Assembly: GCA_022848805.1 (NCBI GenBank)
Contig: JAJISI010000020.1
Location: 1-11,573, forward strand
Direction: 5' to 3'
Origin: Thermoplasmatota archaeon
Lineage (GTDB): Archaea; Thermoplasmatota; Thermoplasmata; UBA10834
DNA: 11,573 bases
Below the pieces are notes generated by a model. That model made no database searches and was not told the origin of the DNA. It saw nothing but the letters and a program-made list of their open reading frames with translations. Below, piece by piece: positions 1 to 6,547 of the stretch (the stretch's first letter is position 1; every line of letters begins with the position of its first letter). The position numbers and the translations under genes were made by a program.

Positions 1-228
1 GTGTCCGTCACGGCCGCGAACCCGGAGATCGTCGGCGAGTCCGTGCGTGTGGCCAAGAAGGCGTTCCCCGGAGTGAAGGTTTTATGCGGTGCGGGCGTGA
101 AGACAGGGGAAGATGTGGCCAAGGCCATCGAACTCGGTACCAACGGCGTCCTTCTTGCGAGCGGCGTCGTCAAGGCATCTGACCCGAAGCGGGTTCTGCT
201 CGACCTTGCCGCCGGCGCTCAGCGATGA
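1..228 (+). CDS. tpiA: Triosephosphate isomerase, archaeal type, C-terminal 75 residues (5' end outside the window)
   Basis: Interconverts dihydroxyacetone phosphate and glyceraldehyde 3-phosphate in cytosolic glycolysis/gluconeogenesis. The visible part is the last third of an archaeal TIM barrel (the family is usually about 220-230 residues). It contains the segment VKVLCGAGVKTGEDV, with the GAGV phosphate-binding turn near residues 30-33, and the final phosphate-gripping loop GVLLASGVVKA near residues 49-59, followed by a short C-terminal helix. The GTG at position 1 encodes an internal valine rather than a start: in the family the catalytic glutamate motif and a GTG(I/V)SV segment lie immediately before this point, so the catalytic His and Glu are off the window. 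The stop is TGA at 226-228, and the next gene begins 23 bp downstream on the same strand. Family assignment is by recognition of these motifs and is secure. Confidence 0.93.
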   Translation: MSVTAANPEIVGESVRVAKKAFPGVKVLCGAGVKTGEDVAKAIELGTNGVLLASGVVKASDPKRVLLDLAAGAQR

Positions 229-251
229 TGTGAAGTCTGCGTGTAATCCTA

Positions 252-2429
252 GTGCTATTCCCTGCAGAGTTGTTTGGACGACTAGTGGCGCATATCGTAG
301 TGTTTTCGCTCGCCTTCGCGATAGTATGCATCTCGGCGATGGGAGACTCACATTTCGAACGTGCGATCTCAGACGACAGCGCTCATGTTCTCTCGACAAT
401 CCCCTCGGGGATGGTCATTTCGGAGTTCTACCCTTGCGCTGTATGCAACGACGAATATTTCGTGCTGACGAATGTGGGAAGCAGTAGTGTGGCAGTCGAG
501 GGTTGGGAGGTTACGGACGGAGAGGGCGTCGTCGTTTTCGTGGACCCGATGTACATCGCGCCATACGCATCTCTCGTGGTGAGCTTCAACGCGTCCTCCT
601 ATCTCGCAGCCTACGGCACTCTACCTGAGGTGCATCTTGACGACCTCTCGACCGATACTGGTGTCGAGGTATCTGGTTCGTTCAGGCTGGGGAACGACGG
701 CGATTCCTTGACGCTTCGAAACGGGTACGGATCAGTCCTTGACTTTGTCGTATACGGCGACTGCGCCGAGACTTCGACCGACTGGACGGGGCCACCGCTC
801 GCATCCCCTCGCACGGGTGAGGTGATGGTGAGGGTTAGGACATCGGACGGTTTCGTGGATGCGGACACGTCGGCCGATTGGATGCCCTTTCGAGAGCACA
901 GGTACGGCTACACGTCGTGGAGGTCGTACGCGGCAATCGTTGATCCTGGTTGTCTCACTGCATTCCTGAGCCCGGACTGCTCGGCTGATGTGGTCGTCTC
1001 CAGGCTGGACGCCGCACGTGAGATCATAAGGGTGTGTTCATACGAGTTCTCATCACCAATCGTATGCGAGGCATTGTTGCGAGCGCTATATCGAGGAGTC
1101 AACGTGAGCCTGCTCATCGACGGGAGCCCCGCCGGAGGCATCGACGAGCGAGCAGTGGCCACGCTGTCGGTTCTGGCAGGCTCAGGCGCTTCTGTGCGAG
1201 TCCTGACGGGGAGACTAGATAACGGCGTCGTTAAGCATGTCGCCGCCCTTCACTCGAAGTATTTCGTCATCGATTCCACCGATGTCATCGTACTCTCGGA
1301 GAACGCGGTCCCGAGCGGTATACCTGCCGACCGGGTCTTCGGCAACAGGGGCTGGGGGATGGCTGCCGTCAGCAGCGGGCTCGCGGGTTATCTCGCCTCG
1401 GTCTTCGAAGGCGATAGGAGAGAGGACCGACCGGGCGTGATGGATTGGATGTGTGATGCCCGGTACGATTCCCGGGCAGAGGCGCCGATACTGGAGGAGA
1501 GCCCGCACGAGCGCGGCATGTTCCGTCCCTTCACCACTACCTCCGTCGCAACTGTGACGCTCGTGGTCTCACCGGACGGGTCCTTCATGGCTCCCTTCCT
1601 GTGCGACACGCTCCTGTCGGAGACGAATCTGGTCGTCGAGCAGTTCCAAGCGGACCTCAGATGGCGTACGAGATGGTCGGATGGCGAGTTGCTCAGCCCG
1701 CTGGTGTCGAGTCTGGTCGACTGTGCGAGGAACGGTGTCGCGTGCAGAGCGCTCCTCGATTCGTCATGGTTCAATCTGGAGCGAAATGGCGAAGTCGTCG
1801 ATGCCCTGGTGGCGGTACAATCCGCCGAATCTCTCGACTGCTCTGCCCGGCTCATGGACCCTCAAGGTCCGATTACCGTCATGCACAACAAGGGCGTGAT
1901 CGTAGACGGTAGGAGGGTGGTTGTTTCAAGCAACAACTGGGTGTACGCGTCCTTCGCCAAGAACCGCGAGCTTGCCGCCGTGATCGACTCCCCCGAGGTG
2001 GCCAGCTACTTCACGGGGGCTTTCGATGCGGACTGGTATCCTGATCGGGTCGCTCCGGTCATCGACGCCCCGAAGGATGTCGTCGTGTCGTGCGGCAGCT
2101 GGGTGACCTTGTCATCAGAATCGTGCTCGGACGATCGGATGCTGGTCGGAGTGCGGTGGGACCTCGATGCGGATGGCTCAGTCGATGCCAACACCCCCTC
2201 CTTCTCCTTCCTCTTGACGGCGCCAGGCGAGGTGACCGTCACGTTGACTCTGACGGATTCATGGGGGAACGAAGCGACTCAGGCGATCACGATCATGGTA
2301 GTGAGCGAGCATCATCCCCCTCCAGAGGAGAGATTCAACATGGTTGCTTACGCGTCGGTCATCCCAGCGGCTCTCGGGGGTGCCCTGCTGCTTCTCATCC
2401 TCCGGAAGCGTGGGCCGAGGCGTCGATAG
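252..2429 (+). CDS. Exported, membrane-anchored lamin-tail / phospholipase-D-fold / PKD protein
   Basis: 725 residues from a GTG start. Residues about 8-30 form a hydrophobic signal peptide; a second GTG at 285 would shorten it but keep the hydrophobic core. Residues about 54-170 resemble a lamin-tail domain (VISEFYP, then an EYFVLTNVG strand and a GWEV strand). Two PLD halves follow, each with an intact HxKxxxxD signature: H334-K336-D341 with N351, and H545-K547-D552 with N561/N562. Two HKD motifs in one chain are what a PLD-superfamily active site needs, so hydrolysis of phosphodiesters (extracellular nucleic acid or phospholipid) is plausible, but the substrate is not shown. Residues about 602-684 look like a PKD/Ig-like domain (WDLDADGSVD, then VTLTLTDSWGN). 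The C-terminus has a hydrophobic segment (about 698-717) followed by RKRGPRRR, a typical C-terminal anchor leaving a short basic tail inside. The protein should therefore face outward. The domain reading is good; the function is inferred. Confidence 0.88.
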   Translation: MLFPAELFGRLVAHIVVFSLAFAIVCISAMGDSHFERAISDDSAHVLSTIPSGMVISEFYPCAVCNDEYFVLTNVGSSSVAVEGWEVTDGEGVVVFVDPMYIAPYASLVVSFNASSYLAAYGTLPEVHLDDLSTDTGVEVSGSFRLGNDGDSLTLRNGYGSVLDFVVYGDCAETSTDWTGPPLASPRTGEVMVRVRTSDGFVDADTSADWMPFREHRYGYTSWRSYAAIVDPGCLTAFLSPDCSADVVVSRLDAAREIIRVCSYEFSSPIVCEALLRALYRGVNVSLLIDGSPAGGIDERAVATLSVLAGSGASVRVLTGRLDNGVVKHVAALHSKYFVIDSTDVIVLSENAVPSGIPADRVFGNRGWGMAAVSSGLAGYLASVFEGDRREDRPGVMDWMCDARYDSRAEAPILEESPHERGMFRPFTTTSVATVTLVVSPDGSFMAPFLCDTLLSETNLVVEQFQADLRWRTRWSDGELLSPLVSSLVDCARNGVACRALLDSSWFNLERNGEVVDALVAVQSAESLDCSARLMDPQGPITVMHNKGVIVDGRRVVVSSNNWVYASFAKNRELAAVIDSPEVASYFTGAFDADWYPDRVAPVIDAPKDVVVSCGSWVTLSSESCSDDRMLVGVRWDLDADGSVDANTPSFSFLLTAPGEVTVTLTLTDSWGNEATQAITIMVVSEHHPPPEERFNMVAYASVIPAALGGALLLLILRKRGPRRR

Positions 2430-2481
2430 GTGATTGACACGCGCAAGATTAATGACGCCTGTAATGGTTCTGCTCGAGGCC

Positions 2482-2922
2482 ATGATAGTCCGCCGCTTCT
2501 CCATAAAGGACATCCACTCCGTGATGCGCGTGGTCAAGAAATCGCTCGGGGAGACTTACCCGCCATCGCTCTATCTGACCCTCCACAGCATCTGGTCAGA
2601 TGGATTCATGATCGCTGAGGAGAACGGGCAGATAATCGGTCTCGTGGCAGCTGTGGAGTCGGAGAAGCGGGTCGCACGTGTGCTAATGCTCGCCGTGCTT
2701 CCGGATTACAGGGGCCGCTCGTACGGGTCGACGCTCCTGAAGAAGCTGGAGGATCGATGTCGCGCTGGGGCGTTCCGCGCGATAGGATTGGAGGTCAGGA
2801 AGAGCAACATGTCCGCTCTGTCCTTCTACGAGCGTCACGGCTTCTCGGTGTCAGGCGAGATCGAGAAATTCTATCTTAACGGCGAGGGTGCCTACCAGAT
2901 GATCAAGGTTCTGCAGAGCTGA
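2482..2922 (+). CDS. GNAT-family N-acetyltransferase (RimI-like)
   Basis: About 146 residues from ATG 2482. It transfers an acetyl group from acetyl-CoA to an amine. The acetyl-CoA motif A is clear: the strand VLMLAVLPDYRGR followed by SYGSTLLKKLE, matching the (R/Q)xxGxG/A pyrophosphate loop (RGRSYG). Motif B follows with IGLEVRKSNMSALSFYERHGF, the LEVR-x-N-x-A-x-x-FYE-x-x-GF pattern typical of RimI-type protein N-alpha-acetyltransferases. The substrate cannot be fixed, although RimI/Ard1-like N-terminal acetylation is the usual archaeal role. In-frame starts also exist at TTG 2434, ATG 2452 and ATG 2464. I prefer 2482 because MIVRRFSIKDI is the normal first strand of the fold and because an A/T-rich element (AAGATTAAT, about 2445-2453) lies about 30 bp upstream. 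It converges with the ATPase gene, with only 12 bp between the stops. Confidence 0.9.
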   Translation: MIVRRFSIKDIHSVMRVVKKSLGETYPPSLYLTLHSIWSDGFMIAEENGQIIGLVAAVESEKRVARVLMLAVLPDYRGRSYGSTLLKKLEDRCRAGAFRAIGLEVRKSNMSALSFYERHGFSVSGEIEKFYLNGEGAYQMIKVLQS

Positions 2923-2934
2923 GACGAATAAGAA

Positions 2935-4461
2935 CTATCTGTAGCCTGTCTTGTCGTCGTGGGCATGCACGTTCCAGTAATGGTATGGCGAGCTTTCCTT
3001 CTCCGAAGTGCTCATATCCTTCGAGACGCCGCCGAGGTAGCTGCCGTATCTCTCCTTTATCTGCTCCTCCACTGGACGGGCCCGTTTGAGGGCGTCGCGG
3101 ATGTGCTTACCCTCTATGTACTTGGCCTGCTCGCCAATAGCGATGTCACCCGCAGCCCTGACCAGTCCTCCGAGTTCGCGGAGCCGGAGCGTCAGGGACT
3201 TGTCGCTGTTGTCGACGATCTTCGCCCGTTTCTTCGCCTCTTCGATGACCATGCTGACCGACTCCCTCGTGGCGTGCGGTATCTTGCCGTCCATGGCGAT
3301 CTCCTGCGCCACGAATTGGGCTATCTTCGTGCGGTTCTCGTCCGTGTCTGGCATGACGGTTTCGACCAGGACCTCGTACCCTCCGCCGTTTATCCTCGAC
3401 CGGAGGGGGGAGAGTAAGTGATGCAGATCCTGTATGTTGCAGGCTCCCACGAATATGAAGTCACACGGGACGTTATCGACCCTGACGCTCGCTCCAGCGC
3501 TCTGGGGATTGCGCCCTGTTATCGGGAACCGCTTCTCCTGCATCGCTGTCAGGATGAACCTCTGTAGGTGTCCGAGGTGCGGCACCTCGTCAACGAAGAG
3601 CACCCCCTGGTGGGCGCTGTGGATCGCCCCTGCCACGACCCGGTCGAACGGCTGGGTCCCGAGCTGAGGATGGCCGCCGTAGGGGTCGTGTCTAACGTCC
3701 CCGAGCAGCTCAGTCTCGCTGGCCCCGGTCGCCAGTATGAACGCGTTCCTGTCTACCGGTACTAAGACCTTCCTGGGAGTCAGCTTCTCGAAGTTCCTCC
3801 GGTTCTCAAGCGCCTGCTGGTCGAGTACCTTGATCATCTCGCCTGCTCGCTCGAAAACCACGACCTCTTCCTTGCCGAACCTCTTCCTCGTGGTCGTGAC
3901 TCTGTCCCTGCCTGCCATTCCAGCCATCGTCACCTCGACGAGGCCTCCGAGCAGGTCCCCGAAAGGATTGTTTGTCGTGGGACGGCCGTAGGTGACCTTG
4001 GTCTGCTGACATTTCGGGCAGAAAGCCTCCTTTGGGGAGGAATACTCGCCGCAGTTGGCACATCTGTATCCCAGGCGCTCCGCCACGTTCACTGGCGCCT
4101 CTTTCGGGTCGATGTATTCGCCCTCCGCAGAACCCTTGGATTCGCTCTCCTTCTTGACCTCTCCAGACTCCTTGACTTCCACCATCGGTCTCTCTGGGTT
4201 CTCGGGATTGTGGACGATCCGGATCTCCTCCGTAGGCCGCGGAAGGTAGAGGGCCAGGGCCTGCGCTATCATCGATTTGCCTGTCCCGGGCGGACCGACC
4301 AGTAGGAAATGCCTCCCCTGAGACGCTGCGATCCTGGCGAGCCTGACCGCCTCTTCCTGGCCTACAACGCGCTCGAGCGGGTCAGGAGATATCTTGATCT
4401 CTTCCGTCGTCTCGAATGATTCGAGAAGCGTCGGGGTCTCCGGTTCGGGTTCGTCTGTCAT
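2935..4461 (-). CDS. LonB-like AAA+ ATPase lacking the protease domain, with an inserted zinc ribbon
   Basis: 508 residues. The AAA+ core is complete and reads like the archaeal LonB ATPase: Walker A GPPGTGKS (56-63), Walker B GVLFVDE (286-292), a sensor-1 asparagine (N342), arginine-finger candidates in SPLRSRI (R354, R356) and sensor-2 region LTLRLRELGG (424-432). Flanking strings such as ELLGDVRHDPYGG and VPCDFIFVGA are also LonB-like. Two things depart from LonB. Between Walker A and Walker B, where LonB carries two membrane segments, there is a charged linker and a four-cysteine zinc ribbon (C134, C137, C148, C151; CxxC-x10-CxxC). After the AAA+ lid the chain ends with about 40 polar residues, so the Ser-Lys protease domain is missing. 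There is no room for it downstream, because the stop is 12 bp from the convergent GNAT stop. It should be a soluble ATP-driven remodeller rather than a protease. It follows dnaG by 14 bp and is presumably co-transcribed. The partner is unknown. Confidence 0.92.
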   Translation of the reverse strand: MTDEPEPETPTLLESFETTEEIKISPDPLERVVGQEEAVRLARIAASQGRHFLLVGPPGTGKSMIAQALALYLPRPTEEIRIVHNPENPERPMVEVKESGEVKKESESKGSAEGEYIDPKEAPVNVAERLGYRCANCGEYSSPKEAFCPKCQQTKVTYGRPTTNNPFGDLLGGLVEVTMAGMAGRDRVTTTRKRFGKEEVVVFERAGEMIKVLDQQALENRRNFEKLTPRKVLVPVDRNAFILATGASETELLGDVRHDPYGGHPQLGTQPFDRVVAGAIHSAHQGVLFVDEVPHLGHLQRFILTAMQEKRFPITGRNPQSAGASVRVDNVPCDFIFVGACNIQDLHHLLSPLRSRINGGGYEVLVETVMPDTDENRTKIAQFVAQEIAMDGKIPHATRESVSMVIEEAKKRAKIVDNSDKSLTLRLRELGGLVRAAGDIAIGEQAKYIEGKHIRDALKRARPVEEQIKERYGSYLGGVSKDMSTSEKESSPYHYWNVHAHDDKTGYR

Positions 4462-4475
4462 AGCCGTCCACGGGG

Positions 4476-5759
4476 TCAGCTCAGGTCTTCCTTCGTCAAT
4501 ATTGTGATATTAGTCGGAAGCTTGGCGATGTTGCCCATCTTGACACCCACTACCGCGGTGATATCCTTTTCTACTGCGAGATCGAGTATCCGCTGGGTTA
4601 TTATTCCGTCGAGAACAACGGACTTGATTTCGGACTTCTCGCTCTTCAGGGTATCCGCCAGCTTGGCTACCGGGACTTCCTTGAGAGTTTTGCCCTTCGC
4701 GTCGAACAGCTTGGCCTTCGAGGTCGAGCTGAGCTCGCCGAGGGCTGCCTTGAGCTGGGCTTGCTCAGAGGACAGCTTCTTGTCGCCGCCCTTGGTCTCG
4801 GTTTTGCTCTCGGGCCTGCTCTTTTGGTCTCGGCGTCTTCCCCTGTCGTTCTCGGGCTTTCCATGACGCTCTCCCCGGGAGTTACGGTCCTTGGCCGTTT
4901 TTTCACCATTTCTGAAATGTCCCGGTGTGAGGTTGAACATTTCTGCAAACTGGTCGGAGGGTATCTTGTTTCTCAGGCATTTGACCATCTGCTTCTGCGT
5001 CAACTCCTCCACTTCCTGTCCCGCAGGAGCCCTCGCTATGAAATCCACCTCGGCAACCTGTACGAGCTCCCTGACGATGAGTTCGCCTCCTCTGTCGCCG
5101 TCGACGAAGGCGGTGACGACCTTCTCCTTTGCCAACTCCACGACCGTCTTGGGTATGCTCGTGCCCTCGACCGCTATAACGTTCTTTATGCCGTACTTGA
5201 GTAGGTTCAGCACATCTGACCTCCCCTCGACGACGATGATTGCGTCCGAATCGTCTATGTTCGGCCCGGCTGGCAGCCTCTCGTTCCCGTAGTGGACGAC
5301 TTCTTCCATCTGGAAGGTCTGGCGGACGGAGTCCGTCAGGTCGCCTCCGCTGGTCTTGGAGGTCTTCATCAGTTCAGTCAACAGTTGCTTCGCCCGGTCT
5401 ACTATCTTGTTCCGCTTCGCCACCCGGACATCCTCGATCTTATCGACTGAGATGCGGGCCTTGCACGGTCCCACTCTGTCGATGGTCTCAAGGGATGATG
5501 CAAGAATGGCGGTCTCCACCTGGTCAAGGCTCGAAGGAACGTATACCGTTCCCTCGGATCGGCCCTTGTTCGAGGTGACTTCGACCTCTATCCTGCCTAT
5601 CCTGCCGCTCTTTTGAAGATCTCTGAGATCGAGCTCCTCACCGAGCAGCCCCTCAGTCTGGCCGAATATTGCACCGACTATGTCTGGCTTCTCGACGATG
5701 CCGTCGGTCGACAGCTTCGCCTGAATCAAATACTTCGTTGTACTAGGATCTATGTCCAT
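4476..5759 (-). CDS. dnaG: Archaeal DnaG (Toprim domain primase-like protein / exosome subunit)
   Basis: 427 residues, normal length for archaeal DnaG. The N-terminal domain (1-165) begins MDIDPSTTKYLIQAKL, characteristic of the archaeal family. The Toprim domain (about 170-255) shows the catalytic glutamate in VVEGRSDV (E178), the metal-binding DxD in FVDGDRGG (D220, D222) and a following AR(A)PAGQEVEEL segment. A very charged Arg/Lys/Glu/Asp-rich linker (about 284-330) leads to a C-terminal domain (about 330-427) ending in TNITILTKEDLS. In other archaea this protein binds the RNA exosome through its ends, promotes recognition of A-rich RNA, and has some primase activity in vitro. Which role dominates here cannot be read from sequence. 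ATG 5759 is preceded by a GAGG Shine-Dalgarno-like site at 5767-5770 (6 nt spacing). It is the first gene of a two-gene operon with the LonB-like ATPase. Confidence 0.96.
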   Translation of the reverse strand: MDIDPSTTKYLIQAKLSTDGIVEKPDIVGAIFGQTEGLLGEELDLRDLQKSGRIGRIEVEVTSNKGRSEGTVYVPSSLDQVETAILASSLETIDRVGPCKARISVDKIEDVRVAKRNKIVDRAKQLLTELMKTSKTSGGDLTDSVRQTFQMEEVVHYGNERLPAGPNIDDSDAIIVVEGRSDVLNLLKYGIKNVIAVEGTSIPKTVVELAKEKVVTAFVDGDRGGELIVRELVQVAEVDFIARAPAGQEVEELTQKQMVKCLRNKIPSDQFAEMFNLTPGHFRNGEKTAKDRNSRGERHGKPENDRGRRRDQKSRPESKTETKGGDKKLSSEQAQLKAALGELSSTSKAKLFDAKGKTLKEVPVAKLADTLKSEKSEIKSVVLDGIITQRILDLAVEKDITAVVGVKMGNIAKLPTNITILTKEDLS

Positions 5760-6043
5760 GTTTTCGCCTCTTCTGCTCAGAACCGCCCTCTAGTCGTCAC
5801 ATTCTCGCTATTCAGCTGGAGCTGACTTCTGTCAGAACTCCTCTTGAACGCGGGCTTGACAAATGTCCTGGAACGGGCGCCCTGGCCTTGGCCAGACGAC
5901 CTGTTCTATGATGACACTAATCGTGATGATGTCAATATAGACGACTATAGGCTGTTCTTCGAATGACTATTAACACGCCCTCTGATAAATACTTTTCCAT
6001 GGCTGCGATAAAATTATGTCAGGGGGTGCCAGTGCCTCCGCGG
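5760..6043. other. Non-coding interval with a cluster of inverted repeats upstream of dnaG
   Basis: This 284-bp stretch lies between the start of dnaG and the stop of the ubiquitin-like gene, both on the minus strand, and no convincing gene was seen in it. It holds the dnaG ribosome-binding site (5767-5770) and several inverted repeats: CTGAC-TTCT-GTCAG at 5822-5835, a 4-bp-arm repeat at 5858-5867, a long imperfect repeat at 5871-5906, and TATAG-ACGA-CTATA at 5936-5949. A/T-rich elements at about 5931-5940 (minus strand CTATATTGAC) and about 5986-5998 could be TATA boxes. If either is used, dnaG mRNA would carry a leader of roughly 150-210 nt. A T-rich minus-strand run at about 6007-6018 is a possible terminator for the ubiquitin-like gene. 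All regulatory readings are inference. Confidence 0.5.
5871..5906 (-). repeat. Imperfect inverted repeat, candidate RNA hairpin in the dnaG leader
   Basis: The two halves of this 36-bp element pair about position 5888.5: GAAC (5871-5874) with GTTC (5903-5906), a short GC block, and CTGGCC (5882-5887) with GGCCAG (5890-5895) around a two-base centre. Read as minus-strand RNA, two further positions become G.U wobbles, so about 14-15 of 17-18 positions can pair. This suggests the structured molecule would be the minus-strand (dnaG-sense) transcript. Folding energy was not computed. Confidence 0.45.
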
Positions 6044-6253
6044 TCACCCGCCCGAGACCACTGATATGAGGTCTATCTCATCATCATCCTCGAGGGTCTC
6101 GTCCAAGGGCAGAGGTTCGTGCCGGCGAACGGCCAACCAGCCATCAGGCAGAAGCCCGATTGCCCTGATTGCGCCCTCGACCGTGGCGTGCTCATCGAGG
6201 TCAAGGACTTTCGTCTCCCTCTTTGTGGGAAGCAGGTTGACGCGCACCCTCAT
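6044..6253 (-). CDS. Small ubiquitin-like protein of the MoaD/ThiS/SAMP type
   Basis: 69 residues from ATG 6253: it begins MRVRVNLLP and ends DDDEIDLISVVSGG. The C-terminal di-glycine after a hydrophobic strand is the hallmark of beta-grasp sulfur carriers and archaeal small modifiers, which are activated by an E1-like enzyme (ThiF/MoeB/UbaA) and form a thiocarboxylate or an isopeptide bond. The short length, the LDLDEHATVEGAIRAIG helix region and the LEDDDEIDLI turn all fit ThiS/MoaD-fold proteins. Sulfur transfer (molybdopterin, thiamine or tRNA thiolation) and protein conjugation cannot be told apart from sequence. The frame stays open to ATG 6328, but the shorter start is preferred: MRVRVNLL is the natural first beta strand, and a TATA-like box (6277-6284) lies about 25-30 bp upstream of it, inside the longer reading. 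No E1 or other partner gene is adjacent. Confidence 0.85.
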   Translation of the reverse strand: MRVRVNLLPTKRETKVLDLDEHATVEGAIRAIGLLPDGWLAVRRHEPLPLDETLEDDDEIDLISVVSGG

Positions 6254-6276
6254 GATTCTCACGAACGGGGCTCTCG

Positions 6277-6284
6277 TAGATAAA
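6277..6284 (-). promoter_or_regulatory. TATA-like box of the ubiquitin-like gene
   Basis: Minus-strand TTTATCTA, preceded by AACCG, lies 24-31 bp upstream of ATG 6253. That is the spacing expected of an archaeal TATA box driving a leaderless or nearly leaderless mRNA. It also argues against the upstream ATG at 6328. Confidence 0.4.
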
Positions 6285-6371
6285 CGGTTGGCCCAGCCCT
6301 GGCGAACCTCCGAGAACCGGCTGTCCAACTATTCAAATCGTCTCAAGTCCATGTCAGCGATTGAAAACGCC

Positions 6372-6379
6372 AAATACTT
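6372..6379 (+). promoter_or_regulatory. Candidate TATA element of the tRNA-Ser gene
   Basis: AAATACTT, with an A-rich stretch (GAAAACGCC) just upstream, lies about 35 bp before the first tRNA base. Transcription would start about 10 nt ahead of the mature 5' end. It is weakly conserved relative to the archaeal consensus, so this is tentative. Confidence 0.3.
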
Positions 6380-6411
6380 GACCGGTGATGCATGGGCACA
6401 TTCACTGATTT

Positions 6412-6498
6412 GCCGAGGTAGCTAAGCCCGGTTTAAGGCGGTAGCCTCGAGAGCTACTGGTGCTTGTCACCACGGGAGTTCAAATCTCCCCCTCGGCG
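6412..6498 (+). tRNA. tRNA-Ser (anticodon CGA)
   Basis: A class II tRNA with a full cloverleaf, no intron and no encoded CCA. The acceptor stem GCCGAGG (6412-6418) pairs perfectly with CCTCGGC (6491-6497), followed by discriminator G at 6498, as expected for serine. The D arm has GCT (6421-6423) against GGC (6437-6439), with the GG of the D loop. The anticodon stem GTAGC/GCTAC (6441-6445/6453-6457) closes loop CTCGAGA, giving anticodon CGA at 6448-6450, which reads UCG. The long variable arm TGGTG-CTTGT-CACCA (6458-6472) and the T arm GGGAG-TTCAAAT-CTCCC (6474-6490) complete it. The long variable arm independently supports serine. Confidence 0.97.
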
Positions 6499-6547
6499 CA
6501 TCCATATGCTCGCGCATCACTGAGCCAAAGGACGCGGAGTAGTTAGA

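Noticed and set aside
1388..1855. A 155-codon minus-strand frame inside the PLD-domain gene.
   Set aside because: Its translation is low in complexity of recognisable motifs (Ser/Arg rich) and the opposite strand encodes both HKD motifs and flanking domains, so it is a shadow.
2959..4249. Several plus-strand open frames of 60-150 codons across the ATPase gene.
   Set aside because: They lie opposite a gene with a full set of AAA+ motifs, show no family signatures and are expected by chance in moderately GC-rich DNA.
5906..5992. Two C-box-like TGATGA sequences (near 5909-5914 and 5924-5929), suggesting a C/D-box guide RNA.
   Set aside because: The boxes are only about 9 bases apart with no D' box (CTGA) between them, and the next CTGA is some 55 bases further on, so the spacing does not fit an archaeal C/D RNA.
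6016..6069. A 17-codon frame from ATG 6016, antisense to the end of the ubiquitin-like gene.
   Set aside because: It is very short, has no ribosome-binding site and no recognisable sequence, and is mostly the antisense of a real gene.
6254..6328. Longer ubiquitin-like protein of 94 residues from ATG 6328.
   Set aside because: The extra 25 residues are not part of the fold, and the reading would start upstream of the best TATA-like box; ATG 6253 is a better start.
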